From Gammaproteobacteria bacterium (GTDB taxonomy: Bacteria > Pseudomonadota > Gammaproteobacteria > SZUA-21): DNA of 50,985 bases. The notes beneath the pieces were generated by a model. That model was not told the origin of the DNA, made no database searches, and saw nothing but the letters and a program-made list of their open reading frames with translations. The stretch is from NCBI GenBank assembly GCA_003233345.1, contig QILK01000265.1, positions 1 to 50,985 on the forward strand, given 5' to 3'. Shown piece after piece: positions 41,671 to 50,677 of this stretch (within the stretch, counting starts at the first letter, position 1; each line of letters starts with the position of its first letter). The translations under genes and the position numbers were made by a program.

Positions 41671-42621
41671 ATGCAAAAACCTATAAAAAATGTAACTACC
41701 AATGTTATTACAGGTTTTCTCGGCGTGGGTAAAACCACCGCGATCTTGAACCTGATTAAGAATAAACCTAAAAACGAACACTGGGCAATACTTGTTAATG
41801 AAGCAGGAACAATTGGTATTGATGGCAGTGTGTTTGAAAACACGGGGATTACCACCAAACAGATACCGGGTGGCTGTATGTGTTGCGCGGGTGACTTGCC
41901 AATGCGAGTAGCGATCTGTAAACTTTTGCGGCAATCCAGGCCGCAACGGCTTATTATTGAACCCAGCGGTATAGGGCATCCACACGAGATTATTAAAACA
42001 CTGACACAACCGGAATACCAAGGTGTATTAGACTTAAAAGCTTGTATTTGCCTTATTGACCCCCGTTTATTAAGCGACCCACGTTATCAAGCTAGTCAAA
42101 TGTTTATTGATCAAATAGCGGTATCCGATATTTTGGTTGCCAATAAAATAGATCGGTGTTCGGAGAATGAGTTAAAAGAATTTAATGATTTTTTCTTCAC
42201 GCAATGTTCTACTGAGCAAATAGTTGGAACGGTTAGCCATGGAAAATTGGATGCCAAATGGCTTGATTTTCCTCATCTAACGGATGCAAATACTCCCGTT
42301 AATATTTCCGCCAACCTCGCGACGAATAGAAATAGAGATTTGAAGTATTACGAGAAGATAGAGTTTAAGACCTATTGTAAAAAATTTCCAGATGATTCAA
42401 TATTTGACTACAATCAACTTATGACATGGATTGCTACTGTTAAAGCTGAACGTCTTAAAGCGATTTTGAAAACCAATAAAGGAATATTATTCATTAACTG
42501 CGCCGGTGATGATGTGAGTATTTCACCGATCGATATATTTTCTTCAAATCGCATTGAAGTGATCTCTTCACAGGGTTTAGATATCAGTAATTGGGAGAGA
42601 AATTTAAGGGTGAAATCCTAG
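41671..42621 (+). CDS. CobW/YjiA-family G3E GTPase (metal chaperone)
   Basis: 316 residues. Motifs in order: Walker A 'GFLGVGKTT' (15-23), switch I 'NEAGTIGIDG', the metal-binding GGCMCC (67-72) that gives the CxCC site, 'IIEPSGIGHP' as Walker B/switch II, and the base-recognition 'VANKID'. A short CobW_C domain follows. G3E GTPases of this group deliver zinc or other metals to target proteins under limitation. The usual NExGxxGID has an Ala in place of the first variable residue, which is still compatible with binding. No Zur box was recognised upstream. The ribosome site is weak. The stop overlaps the start of SDR-like remnant sequence. Confidence 0.88.
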   Translation: MQKPIKNVTTNVITGFLGVGKTTAILNLIKNKPKNEHWAILVNEAGTIGIDGSVFENTGITTKQIPGGCMCCAGDLPMRVAICKLLRQSRPQRLIIEPSGIGHPHEIIKTLTQPEYQGVLDLKACICLIDPRLLSDPRYQASQMFIDQIAVSDILVANKIDRCSENELKEFNDFFFTQCSTEQIVGTVSHGKLDAKWLDFPHLTDANTPVNISANLATNRNRDLKYYEKIEFKTYCKKFPDDSIFDYNQLMTWIATVKAERLKAILKTNKGILFINCAGDDVSISPIDIFSSNRIEVISSQGLDISNWERNLRVKS

Positions 42622-42791
42622 GCTTTAGACTAAATGTTGTCAGTCCTGCGCCTGTTGTCGAACCCAGTAAAGTAGGTGAAGGGCTTGTAAGCGCAGCCCA
42701 AGTTGCAAAATTCTATGTTGAAGCTGTTGAAGGAAAAGATAATGGAAAAATTTATTACGCATGGGGTGATCTGCCTAGAATTAATGATTAA
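42612..42791 (+). pseudogene. SDR oxidoreductase C-terminal fragment
   Basis: The frame reads 'FRLNVVSPAPVVEPSKVGEG', 'SAAQVAKFYVEAVEGKDNGK' and 'IYYAWGD' before a stop at 42789-42791. This is the region after the catalytic Tyr-Lys in short-chain dehydrogenases ('RxNVVSPGPV', 'xxAxDVAxAYVxAVE'). No Rossmann motif or active site lies upstream; the CobW gene does. It is a remnant left by a deletion. 'GCCTAAC' follows at 42809, possibly one arm of a lost attC site. Confidence 0.65.
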
Positions 42792-42898
42792 ACATTTGCA
42801 AACGAAGCCTAACAATTACTACCAGTTGACCATAAAAACTTCATAGGCATTCTCAATGGTTCCAAGCAAAAAAGAATAGATATGCAAATTCTAGAGGG

Positions 42899-43075
42899 AT
42901 GTTGCCAGAGTACGATGGTGTTGCTGAAGTGTGGTTTGAGTCGGAACAAACACTTATGGACGGTATGAGTTCTCCTGAAGGACAAAAACTAGGTGCTGCT
43001 TTGCTGGAAGATGAAGGTAATTTTATCGATCACTCAAAGTCCTCAGCATTTATCGTTGAAGAGCACGAATTTTAA
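42899..43075 (+). pseudogene. EthD-domain C-terminal fragment
   Basis: 58 codons from an ATG at 42899: 'MLPEYDGVAEVWFESEQTLM', 'SSPEGQKLGAALLEDEGNFI' and 'AFIVEEHEF'. This matches the second half of small EthD/ferredoxin-like proteins ('GVAELWFDSxExLxAAxAS', 'DExNFIDxSxS'). The first half is missing, so it is probably broken. Such proteins often neighbour SDR genes, and the SDR remnant lies directly upstream, so both may come from one deleted cluster. Confidence 0.65.
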
Positions 43076-43229
43076 ATATTATACCGTAAGCGCAAAAACA
43101 AATTCGTTATTGCTTAACAGATCATAAGATGAATAAAACTCATAAAAACTATTATAAACATTAATTTTACTCAAGTTCTTGACTGAATCATACTCCTTTT
43201 GAATTATTTGATCTATTACAGGAGTAACT

Positions 43230-45542
43230 ATGACCAGCATTCATAACCTTGGGTTTCCACGAATTGGTGCGCAACGAGAATTAAAACAGGCAGTAGAGTC
43301 TTATTGGAGCAAAAAAATCGATCAAAATCAGTTGCTGTCAATCGGGCGGAAACTTCGCCAGCAACATTGGCAACTGCAAGCCGAAGCGGGTTTAGACTGG
43401 ATTCCGGTTGGCGATTTTTCCTGGTATGACCAAATTCTCGATCACTCAGCCCTTTTGGGTCTGGTGCCCGAGCGTTTTCAATCGTCGCCACTCGCTCAAG
43501 ATAGCGACGACGAATATGAAGTTGATCTGGACACTTATTTTCGCATGGCCCGGGGGCGCGCACCGAGTGGCGAGCCGACCAGCGCCTGTGAAATGACGAA
43601 ATGGTTTGATACCAATTATCATTATCTGGTGCCCGAGTTTTTACCAGAACAACGTTTTAAGCTCTGCGGCAGCAAACTCTTTGACGAGGTCGAGGAGGCC
43701 ACGGCGCTTGGTTATAAAGTCAAAGCGGTTATCCCAGGGCCTCTGACTTTCTTATGGCTGGGAAAAACCAAAGGCAAGGAGTTTAATAAACTCAGCTTGC
43801 TCGACGGACTATTGCCGATTTATAACCAGATATTAACCCGATTAAAGGCGCAAGGTGTCGAATGGGTACAACTGGATGAGCCCATACTGGCATTGGATCT
43901 ACCCACGGAGTGGAGCAACGCTTTTGAGTCGTTTTATTCGCGCCTTCGTGTTGGTGGTATTAAAAAAATGTTGGCAGTCTATTTTGGATCACTACAGGAT
44001 AACTTGTCATTGGCTTGCAACCTGCCAATCGATGGCCTGCATGTCGATGCAGTACGCGGTGCCAGTGAAATCACTATGGTTTCGAGCTGGCTTGCAGATT
44101 ATAAAGTATTGTCGTTGGGTGTGATCGACGGTCGTAATATCTGGCGAGCAAATCTTGCCGATCTGATACAGACACTCATACCGGTACACGAACGTCGTGG
44201 GGAGAAATTATGGTTAGCGCCTTCTTGTTCGCTGTTGCACGTGCCAGTTGATTTGGAACAAGAGATTAAAATGGAGGATGAGCTACGCGAATGGCTAGCA
44301 TTTGCCAAGCAAAAGTTGCACGAACTGGCGGTTCTGAAACAGGCGCTTAACAATGGCACTGAATCATGCGCAGATTTATTGCAGGGTTCCGCGCGTGCGG
44401 CGGCTTCGCGGCAGCAGTCATCGCGTATTCACAAGGCCGATGTCAAGCAAAGAGTTGTCGATATTGTCCCGGAAATGGCGCAGCGGGCAAGCACCTTTGA
44501 ATCGCGTATTCAAAAACAACAGCAGCGATTGAAGCTACCCTTATTTCCGACAACGACAATCGGTTCGTTTCCACAAACCGATAACATTCGTCGTGCCCGT
44601 CGTCAATTCCGGCAAGGACAGCTGACAAAAGGTGAGTACGAAGCACTAATGCATCAGGAAATATCGGCAGCGCTAGCCAAGCAAGAAAAATTTGGTCTCG
44701 ATGTGCTGGTACACGGTGAAGCTGAGCGCAATGATATGGTTGAGTATTTTGGCGAGCAACTGGACGGATTTATGTTCAGTGAATTTGGCTGGGTGCAATC
44801 TTATGGATCACGCTGCGTCAAGCCGCCAATTATCTATGGTGATGTTAGTCGGCCGACGGCAATGACCGTTAGTTGGAGCCAATACGCCCAGTCACAGACC
44901 GACAAGCCAATGAAAGGGATGTTGACCGGGCCGGTGACGATACTCAACTGGTCGTTTGTTCGCGATGACCAGAGCAGGCAGAAAACTTGCCAACAGCTGG
45001 CATTGGCATTGCGTGATGAGGTTTGTGATCTGGAGAAAGCCGGTATCGGCATTATCCAGATCGATGAAGCGGCATTGCGCGAAGGACTGCCATTAAGAAA
45101 GCGGGACTGGAAGCACTATCTCGACTGGGCAGTGCATGCGTTTCGAATTACCGCCTCGGGCGTCAAAGACGAAACCCAGATTCATACACATATGTGTTAT
45201 TCAGAGTTTAACGATATCATGTCGGCGATCGCGGCGATGGATGCTGATGTGATCACGATTGAAACATCGCGGTCGGATATGGAGTTGTTAAAAGCATTTA
45301 AGGACTTTGCGTATCCGAATGACATCGGGCCGGGTGTTTACGATATTCATAGTCCCAATATTCCCACGCAAGAAAGCATGACCGGGTTGATCAATAAAGC
45401 GTTGCAGCATATTCCGGCTGAACGTTTATGGATTAACCCGGACTGCGGTCTTAAAACCCGTAACTGGCAGGAAGTGGAGCAAGCGTTGGTCAATATGGTG
45501 AGTTCGGCAAAGTTTTTGAGAGAGCAGGCCGCTACTCATTAG
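43230..45542 (+). CDS. metE: Cobalamin-independent methionine synthase
   Basis: 770 residues, full length for MetE. It transfers a methyl group from 5-methyltetrahydropteroyl-triglutamate to homocysteine in the last step of methionine synthesis. The N-terminal barrel starts '[20 protein letters not shown]'. The C-terminal barrel starts at about 435 with '[20 protein letters not shown]'. The catalytic zinc ligands are visible: His and Cys in '[13 protein letters not shown]', and Cys in '[11 protein letters not shown]'. The substrate loop '[20 protein letters not shown]' is intact. GGAG lies six bases before the ATG. No B12 riboswitch and no clear MetR or MetJ box were found in 43076-43229. GC content is visibly higher than in the genes to its left, as for a core gene. 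No metR gene lies beside it. Confidence 0.97.
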   Translation: MTSIHNLGFPRIGAQRELKQAVESYWSKKIDQNQLLSIGRKLRQQHWQLQAEAGLDWIPVGDFSWYDQILDHSALLGLVPERFQSSPLAQDSDDEYEVDLDTYFRMARGRAPSGEPTSACEMTKWFDTNYHYLVPEFLPEQRFKLCGSKLFDEVEEATALGYKVKAVIPGPLTFLWLGKTKGKEFNKLSLLDGLLPIYNQILTRLKAQGVEWVQLDEPILALDLPTEWSNAFESFYSRLRVGGIKKMLAVYFGSLQDNLSLACNLPIDGLHVDAVRGASEITMVSSWLADYKVLSLGVIDGRNIWRANLADLIQTLIPVHERRGEKLWLAPSCSLLHVPVDLEQEIKMEDELREWLAFAKQKLHELAVLKQALNNGTESCADLLQGSARAAASRQQSSRIHKADVKQRVVDIVPEMAQRASTFESRIQKQQQRLKLPLFPTTTIGSFPQTDNIRRARRQFRQGQLTKGEYEALMHQEISAALAKQEKFGLDVLVHGEAERNDMVEYFGEQLDGFMFSEFGWVQSYGSRCVKPPIIYGDVSRPTAMTVSWSQYAQSQTDKPMKGMLTGPVTILNWSFVRDDQSRQKTCQQLALALRDEVCDLEKAGIGIIQIDEAALREGLPLRKRDWKHYLDWAVHAFRITASGVKDETQIHTHMCYSEFNDIMSAIAAMDADVITIETSRSDMELLKAFKDFAYPNDIGPGVYDIHSPNIPTQESMTGLINKALQHIPAERLWINPDCGLKTRNWQEVEQALVNMVSSAKFLREQAATH

Positions 45543-45581
45543 CTAGTGTACTTTAGTTAAGTTATGGAAGTTTAGGCCAGA

Positions 45582-45724
45582 TTTGCCATATCACTGGCAA
45601 AAGTGAGAGTTACCGGGTTTGAATAGAAGTGCGAACTTTTATTTAAACCAACTTAGAAAGGTAACTCTCATGTTAAATACTATTGATAAAATAGTTAAAC
45701 GCAAGATTGGATTACTCAGTCTAG
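45582..45724 (+). pseudogene. IS481-family transposase N-terminal remnant
   Basis: From the ATG at 45670, preceded by AAAGG, the frame reads 'MLNTIDKIVKRKIGLLSL', the start of IS481-type transposases ('DKIVKHKLGLLNLAEELGNV'). After 18 codons homology ends. The preceding 45582-45601 contains TTTGCCA and TGGCAAA as inverted repeats, possibly part of the IS end or a weak terminator for metE. The rest of the element is absent. Confidence 0.6.
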
Positions 45725-45739
45725 ATGACAGCGTCGGTA

Positions 45740-45982
45740 TTAAGATTCTGACCAGACAATCTCCATTCCGTCACGATTGCCAAGAGCCGTTTCCAGCATG
45801 GAAATTAATTCTGCATTGCCACCTTTTTCTTTAAAGATATCCAGTTGGGCCTGATTTATATAATAATCCCTGTCTTCCTGGTTTTTGTATTCCTCTTCGA
45901 GTTCATCAATCAGAAATTGAAGCTGTGCCTGATCGATATTACCTATAATCGCCCCGGTATCTTTGTCGTTAAGCTTGATCAT
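45740..45982 (-). CDS. Conserved small acidic protein
   Basis: 80 residues. The pattern 'MIKLNDKDTGAIIGNIDQAQ', 'LQFLIDELEEEYKNQEDRDY' and 'YINQAQLDIFKEKG' matches a small conserved bacterial family that databases often mislabel as galactosyldiacylglycerol synthase; its real role is unknown. The ATG at 45982 is supported by AGGA seven bases upstream. The reading frame nevertheless stays open upstream to about 46150 and encodes a membrane-helix-like stretch ('FIKPIWIVINVVVAGFCYYL') and a polar linker, without ATG, GTG or TTG. Either this is an overprinted remnant or an unusual ATT/ATA start makes a membrane-anchored form. It is monocistronic. Confidence 0.75.
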   Translation of the reverse strand: MIKLNDKDTGAIIGNIDQAQLQFLIDELEEEYKNQEDRDYYINQAQLDIFKEKGGNAELISMLETALGNRDGMEIVWSES

Positions 45983-46260
45983 ATCGGTTTCCTTTTGTGT
46001 TGAGTATGGGTTCTGGGCATTCTGTCTTGCTGAATTATTAGTAGTTTTACTAGGCTGCCTTGTTTGATACTGCTTTCTTAATTTTATGCCTAAATAATAG
46101 CAAAAGCCAGCAACAACTACATTAATAACTATCCATATTGGCTTAATAAAGTTTACTTTTTAATGTTATTTAATCTAGAAATACGAGTCTGCATAAGCAG
46201 TACGAATTGGGTAATAGCTTGCTTCATAATCAAATTCACGGAGTTGCTTAGCTAGCTGTT
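45983..46260. other. Intergenic stretch with in-frame extension of the acidic-protein gene
   Basis: On the minus strand, 45983-46150 continues the frame of the acidic protein and encodes one hydrophobic helix plus a Gln/Asn/Thr-rich linker, but no normal start codon. From 46150 to 46260 no coding signal or clear promoter was recognised. Confidence 0.5.
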
Positions 46261-46506
46261 ATGGCAGTATTTTGCCTGACAAGAAGGGGTAACCTGTTAA
46301 TTCAATGCGATGGAGTATTTGATCCACGGTTTGTGCTCAAGAGTATTGCAAATGATTTGCTTTCCATTAGCGGGTTTGTTGGTGACTGGGATTCGGTCTA
46401 TCCTGACTATAAAGCTTATAAAAAAAATATCGACAATACAAACCGTCTTTTTATTCAAAAGAAATATTATATCGATTTCGACTTGACGATAGTGACAATA
46501 GTTTGA
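46261..46506 (+). pseudogene. First half of a probably frameshifted gene
   Basis: 81 codons from an ATG without a visible ribosome site. The protein ('FDPRFVLKSIANDLLSISGF', 'YPDYKAYKKNIDNTNRLF') is not recognised. After about residue 64 the frame used by the next ORF gives a more protein-like continuation ('YSKEILYRFRLDDSDNSLIH'), which joins straight into that ORF. A one-base change in the T-run near 46448 would connect both. It is therefore listed as half of a broken gene; two short overlapping genes are the alternative. Confidence 0.4.
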
Positions 46507-46862
46507 TTCATGATAGCCGGGTTAGATTATTAAAGGAGTGTGACTTTGATAAATGGGTGCTTCTTAACAGCAGGTATATGGAAGAGTTAAGGGTTCCGCG
46601 TGATCTAACAGCTTCACAAGCAAAAGCTCTGTTTTTGACCGCAACAAAGAATAAACTCTGGTGGGGTATGTTTGAAGACAATAATCTCGTATCAATTTCT
46701 GCGTTAAATTCAAACAATATATCATTAGCGCTAAGGATTGGAAAAAAGTCACAGATTAAATGGATCAATTTAGATTTTCTGCTGTCAAAGTGCCAGGAAG
46801 ATGACAATAAAATCAAATTGACGGCGCAAGGGGCTGGTTATGCGATCAATTTTATCAGTTGA
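46503..46862 (+). CDS. GNAT-like protein, probable second half of a broken gene
   Basis: 119 residues if started at the TTG at 46503, with no ribosome site. 'LLKECDFDKWVLLNSRYMEE', 'TASQAKALFLTATKNKLWWG' and 'FEDNNLVSIS' look like the N-terminal strands and helices of a GNAT-type acetyltransferase, but the acetyl-CoA loop (Q/RxxGxG/A) is not seen; the later part ('ALRIGKKSQIKWINLDF') does not follow the family. The 3' end overlaps the response-regulator start by 23 bases, so it is likely transcribed together with the two-component genes. The start is doubtful because the frame is open upstream. Confidence 0.4.
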   Translation: MIHDSRVRLLKECDFDKWVLLNSRYMEELRVPRDLTASQAKALFLTATKNKLWWGMFEDNNLVSISALNSNNISLALRIGKKSQIKWINLDFLLSKCQEDDNKIKLTAQGAGYAINFIS

Positions 46863-47577
46863 AGATGATGAAAATATATCCAATCTATTGAAAATTCATT
46901 TACATGATGCCGGGTTTAAGACCGATTGTGTCGCTGATGGCGGCAAAGGTTTTAGCGCCTTGGCAAAGAAAAATTATGAACTGGTGATTCTGGATCTGAT
47001 GTTACCCGATATGGATGGCATTCGGTTTTGCCAGCGTATTCGCGCCAGCAATAACCCAATACCGATATTAGTCTTGACCGCGCAATCGTCCGCTGATTAT
47101 CTGATTGAAAGCCTGGAAACCGGGGCGGATGATTATATGCAAAAACCGTTTAATGTGCTGGAGTTAGTGGCCAGGGTAAAAGCCTTGTTGAGACGAAATC
47201 AGCATAATCGGCAAGCAATGAATAACTATTCGAGTGCTGATTTGCAGATGATACAGGATCACTGTATCAGCGTCGGCGCGATTGAAATAGATTACAATAA
47301 GCGTAAGGTTTACAAAGACGGCGAAGCGATCAAATTAACCGCCAGAGAATTTAATTTATTAGCTCACCTGATGGGTTCGCCAGGTCAGATATTTTCCCGT
47401 AGCCAGTTACTCGACAGTGTCTGGGGTACCGGGTACTCAGGTTATGATCATACCGTTAATTCTCATATCAATCGTTTACGTGCAAAAATAGAAGACAATC
47501 CCAATTCACCCGATTATATTGTTACTGTGTGGGGCATGGGTTACAAGCTTAACGAAGAAATTTCTGCACGCAATTAA
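46840..47577 (+). CDS. OmpR/PhoB-family response regulator
   Basis: 245 residues. The receiver domain has the acidic pair 'EDDE' (8-11), phospho-acceptor D52 in 'VILDLMLPDMDG', T in 'VLTAQ' and K in 'DYMQKPFN'. A linker of about 30 residues follows. The winged-helix Trans_reg_C domain reads 'AIKLTAREFNLLAHLMGSPG', 'SRSQLLDSVWG' and 'VNSHINRLRAKIEDNP', ending 'VTVWGMGYKL'. The gene is followed after 21 bases by a matching sensor kinase, giving a cognate pair. It overlaps the preceding GNAT-like frame. Targets are unknown; the secreted spondin-domain gene directly downstream is a candidate. Confidence 0.93.
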   Translation: MRSILSVEDDENISNLLKIHLHDAGFKTDCVADGGKGFSALAKKNYELVILDLMLPDMDGIRFCQRIRASNNPIPILVLTAQSSADYLIESLETGADDYMQKPFNVLELVARVKALLRRNQHNRQAMNNYSSADLQMIQDHCISVGAIEIDYNKRKVYKDGEAIKLTAREFNLLAHLMGSPGQIFSRSQLLDSVWGTGYSGYDHTVNSHINRLRAKIEDNPNSPDYIVTVWGMGYKLNEEISARN

Positions 47578-47598
47578 AGCAAAGATGGCCATCATCTA

Positions 47599-49113
47599 AT
47601 GTGGATTAAATCATTATATACCCGTCTGGCGTTGCTTTTTACATTGCTCTTTCTGATATTGGCAGGTGTTTTAATATATATATCATTAAATAATCTGGAT
47701 AACTATCAACTTGAAGTAAGGCAGCGACTGAATATCGACCTGGCTAGCTATATCCAGTCTCACAATCAGTTGAGCAGCAAAGGTCGGGTGAATAATCGCA
47801 CGATCAAAAAACTGATGAACAATTTAATGCATATCAATCCTAATATTGAGCTTTATATTATCGATACGCAGGGTAAAATATTAAAACATGCTGCTGAATT
47901 GGGTAAAATAAAAAGACAGCGTGTCAGTATACACCCCATTAAGCAGTTTTTATCTCGCCCAGGAAGTTTGCCGGTATTGGGCGATGACCCACGCTCTAAA
48001 GAACAGAAAAAAATATTTTCGGTCACCCCCATTTTAGCTGGCAAAAAAACGATTGCTTATCTCTATATTATTTTACGTGGGGAGCAGTATGATACCATTG
48101 CCAAAAAACTCGAGAACAATATCATATTCCGTTTGACGCTGTTAGTGATCGTGGCCGGCATTCTGGTTATATTTGTTTCCGGGTTACTGGTGTTCTATTT
48201 GATTACCCGACGGATACGACGCTTGTCAGAGTGTATGTCGCAGTTCAAGGATTCCAAATTTAGCCGACACCGGCCGATAGCGGTTGGCAATAAACCGGGT
48301 GCCGATGAAATTGACAGCTTGTGTAGCGTTTTTAACGAACTTTCTGACCATGCCGTCAAGCTATTAAAAAAATTAGGCGAGACTGATAAAAATCGCCGCG
48401 ATCTGGTAACCACTATTTGTCATGATTTGCGCACGCCATTGACTTCGCTTCAAGGTTATGTCGATACATTGATGCTTAAGCGTGAACAGTTATCGCAACA
48501 GAAGATCCGCGAATACCTCGATATTATTTCCCGTCACTCAAAGCAGATTACGCGCTTGATCGACGATCTGTTTGAGCTCTCAAAACTTGATGATTATAAT
48601 CGGCCGATAAAGACAGAGTGGTTTTCATTGCCAGAACTGACCCAGGATATTGTACAAAATTTTCTTAGCCGAATAGAGCAGAAGCAACTTAAAATTGATT
48701 TCAAAGTTGCTAATAGTCTGTCTTTGATCGAGGCGGATATTGGCATGATCGAACGTGCCGTCATCAATTTATTGGAAAATGCAATCAATTATAGTGATCA
48801 AGGCGGTCGCATTATGATTGTGCTCAGGCAGAATAAACAATATTTGGTATTGGAAATTACCGATACCGGCCCGGGTATTTCTGAGCAGGATCTTGAAAAA
48901 ATATTTGATAAGTTTTATCGCAGCAAGCAACAACAGATCAGAAAGATCAGTGGTTCTGGACTTGGCCTGGCTATTTGCAAACGTATTATTAAGCTGCATC
49001 AGGGCAAGATAATTGTTAAAAGTCAACCCGCTCAATCGACAACGGTGACAATATTGCTACCACGCAATCGACAAAAAAGTGTACCGCCTATTAGGGCACA
49101 GGCTACGGCATAA
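47599..49113 (+). CDS. Membrane sensor histidine kinase (EnvZ/BaeS-like)
   Basis: 504 residues. TM1 lies at 10-30 ('ALLFTLLFLILAGVLIYISL'), a periplasmic sensor region covers 31-178, and TM2 is at 179-202. HAMP follows (200-255, 'LITRRIRRLSECMSQF'). The HisKA dimerisation domain has the phospho-acceptor H275 in 'CHDLRTPLTSLQGYVDTL'. The HATPase domain has N-box 'VINLLENAINYS', 'DTGPGISEQDLEKIFDKFYR' and 'GSGLGLAICKRII'. All boxes are complete, so the kinase should be active. It pairs with the upstream OmpR-type regulator. The periplasmic domain has no recognised ligand motif. Confidence 0.93.
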   Translation: MWIKSLYTRLALLFTLLFLILAGVLIYISLNNLDNYQLEVRQRLNIDLASYIQSHNQLSSKGRVNNRTIKKLMNNLMHINPNIELYIIDTQGKILKHAAELGKIKRQRVSIHPIKQFLSRPGSLPVLGDDPRSKEQKKIFSVTPILAGKKTIAYLYIILRGEQYDTIAKKLENNIIFRLTLLVIVAGILVIFVSGLLVFYLITRRIRRLSECMSQFKDSKFSRHRPIAVGNKPGADEIDSLCSVFNELSDHAVKLLKKLGETDKNRRDLVTTICHDLRTPLTSLQGYVDTLMLKREQLSQQKIREYLDIISRHSKQITRLIDDLFELSKLDDYNRPIKTEWFSLPELTQDIVQNFLSRIEQKQLKIDFKVANSLSLIEADIGMIERAVINLLENAINYSDQGGRIMIVLRQNKQYLVLEITDTGPGISEQDLEKIFDKFYRSKQQQIRKISGSGLGLAICKRIIKLHQGKIIVKSQPAQSTTVTILLPRNRQKSVPPIRAQATA

Positions 49114-49234
49114 ATTCATAGTGCGTCGTGTTAATGGCGGGAAAATATTTCAGCTAAAAAATATCGGTCTCGTGATACTTTTGTGATATTCAAGTTTTAT
49201 AGTGGCGGGTAATTATAAGCATAAGGAGCATGTC

Positions 49235-49915
49235 ATGACCAGAATGTTAAGCCTAGCTAACCTGGGTAAAAGTTTAATAGTATTGTCTGTTTTTACTTCG
49301 TTATCGGTAATGTCGAACGATGTTGGTAAAGAGGTGGAGTACGAAGTCAGTATTACCAATGTAACCAAAAAGCAAATTTTTACGCCTATTCTAGCGGCAA
49401 CGCATAGATCATCGGTCGCCTTGTTTAAGGTGGGAAAACCGGCTAGCCCGCAGCTCGCCACATTGGCCGAAAGTGGAAATCCTCAGCCGCTGGCGACGCT
49501 TCTGAGTGCCAATGCAAAAGTGATGCAGGTGAAGACAAATCCTGATGTGTTGTTGCCAGGTAAAACCGTAAAAATACGTATTAAGGGCAATAGAATTGCA
49601 TCACGTCTTAGTGTGGCGGCGATGTTAATTCCAACCAATGATGCGTTTTTTGCGGTAAACGCAATAAAATTACCTTTTAAGAAGAAGGTCGTGGTTGCAC
49701 GTGCGTATGACGCTGGTAGCGAAGCCAATGATGAGCTTTGCAGTAATATACCCGGACCACCAAGTGTCTGTAATGGCGTAGGCGAATCTCCGGGAACAGG
49801 CGGAGAAGGATTTGTACATGTGCATTCTGGTATTCATGGCATTGCTGATCTTAAAGCCAGCGAGTATGATTGGAAAAATCCAGTAGCAATAATAAAAATA
49901 AGACGAATCAAATAA
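49235..49915 (+). CDS. Secreted spondin-domain protein
   Basis: 226 residues from the ATG at 49235 behind ATAAGGAGC. An upstream in-frame start would place 11 residues before the signal peptide ('MLSLANLGKSLIVLSVFTSL', cleaved near residue 30). The mature part matches the spondin_N fold: 'YEVSITNVTKKQIFTPILAA', 'LFKVGKPASPQLATLAESGN', 'SAAMLIPTNDAFF'-like 'SVAAMLIPTNDAFFAVNAI' and 'DAGSEANDEL'. Near the end a haem- or metal-reminiscent 'GEGFVHVHSGIHGI' follows 'PGPPSVCNGVGESPG', as in many bacterial spondin proteins. The protein is periplasmic or secreted; the bacterial function is unknown. It starts 120 bases after the kinase gene and may be under that system's control. Confidence 0.88.
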   Translation: MTRMLSLANLGKSLIVLSVFTSLSVMSNDVGKEVEYEVSITNVTKKQIFTPILAATHRSSVALFKVGKPASPQLATLAESGNPQPLATLLSANAKVMQVKTNPDVLLPGKTVKIRIKGNRIASRLSVAAMLIPTNDAFFAVNAIKLPFKKKVVVARAYDAGSEANDELCSNIPGPPSVCNGVGESPGTGGEGFVHVHSGIHGIADLKASEYDWKNPVAIIKIRRIK

Positions 49916-49937
49916 GCTGTACCGATAATCAGTTATG

Positions 49938-49966
49938 TAAATGCGCGATATATATCGCGCATTTTA
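49938..49966. terminator. Bidirectional rho-independent terminator
   Basis: AAATGCGCGATA and TATCGCGCATTT form an inverted repeat of about 13 bp, flanked by A on the left and T on the right. It lies between the convergent spondin gene (ends 49915) and the minus-strand membrane-protein gene (ends 49979) and can serve both. Confidence 0.85.
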
Positions 49967-49978
49967 CTTTTACCAGAA

Positions 49979-50323
49979 TTACTGATTGTTTTCAAACTCC
50001 TCAAATGCTTCCAGTTCTTCTTTTGTAAACTTCTTGTTTGGCAAAGCTTCGAGCGTTTTATAGGTGATACCACAGGCCAGTAGTGCCAGGATTATGGTGA
50101 TGATAATTTTTATTATAAACAATATTTCCTGACTGCTGGTGTCCGCAATATCCTTTACCAGATCTGGAAATATATATTTCGAAAATCCCAGCGTGGGCAC
50201 ATAGTACATGATCGCAGCGATTAAACCCCATAACAGGCCGTGTCGACCTTTTTGCTGGGCAGTATAGAATATCCAGCTGATGACGCCGATACCACTTAGA
50301 AAAATTACATCATTTATTATCAT
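49979..50323 (-). CDS. Conserved hypothetical small membrane protein
   Basis: 114 residues with three to four helices: 'VIFLSGIGVISWIFYTAQQK', 'GLLWGLIAAIMYYVPTLGFS' and 'ILFIIKIIITIILALLACGI'. It ends with an acidic tail ('FTKEELEAFEEFENNQ'). The 'AQQKGRHGLLWGLIAA' pattern is typical of a small uncharacterised inner-membrane family. No motif for transport or catalysis is visible. It converges on the spondin gene across a shared terminator. The ribosome site is not strong. Confidence 0.65.
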   Translation of the reverse strand: MIINDVIFLSGIGVISWIFYTAQQKGRHGLLWGLIAAIMYYVPTLGFSKYIFPDLVKDIADTSSQEILFIIKIIITIILALLACGITYKTLEALPNKKFTKEELEAFEEFENNQ

Positions 50324-50617
50324 AGACTAATCAGCCTAACTTTTTTTGCGCTAATGTGCTAGTGAATAGTTAGCAAATTTGTGTCGTCAGTAAACGTTGC
50401 GGGTAGGTGTCACAAGCACGGAGTCATTCATATTGTGAATGTATTTCAATGTGTTAAGGACTGCCCGTGTGCAGCGTTACCGATATATTTTGCCAATGCA
50501 ACATAAATATTTGTACCCGTCACTCAGCCGGGACTATTTAGCCACTAATGTAGCAGAATACACCACTCTAAGGTGTGTTTAATAGACTCTCAGTTGTAGA
50601 GCTTGGTTTTTTTGGGT
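50324..50617. other. Intergenic stretch, no gene seen
   Basis: No coding frame, tRNA or riboswitch was recognised on either strand. Small dyads are present: CATTCA/TGAATG near 50429-50441 and ACACC/GGTGT near 50560-50575. It ends in the MerR-type promoter. Confidence 0.55.
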
Positions 50618-50648
50618 TTGACTCTCCCGTTACCGGAGGCTTTAACAT
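50618..50648 (+). promoter_or_regulatory. MerR-type promoter with 19-bp spacer
   Basis: The -35 TTGACT is at 50618-50623 and the -10-like TAACAT at 50643-50648, separated by 19 bases instead of 17. The spacer holds the imperfect dyad CTCCCGTTACCGGAG. Long spacer plus dyad between the boxes is the signature of promoters activated by MerR-family regulators. The VOC gene begins 30 bases downstream. No merR gene lies in the window. Confidence 0.65.
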
Positions 50649-50677
50649 TAGTGACTCTTACTCAATTTGGAGTTAAT

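Noticed and set aside
43076-43229. B12 riboswitch or MetR/MetJ operator upstream of metE
   Set aside because: Only a 150-base leader is present, without the cobalamin box or a clear TGAA-N5-TTCA or AGACGTCT repeat.
43228-45052. Minus-strand and alternative-frame ORFs inside metE
   Set aside because: metE is full length with all zinc ligands; the others are by-products of its higher GC content.
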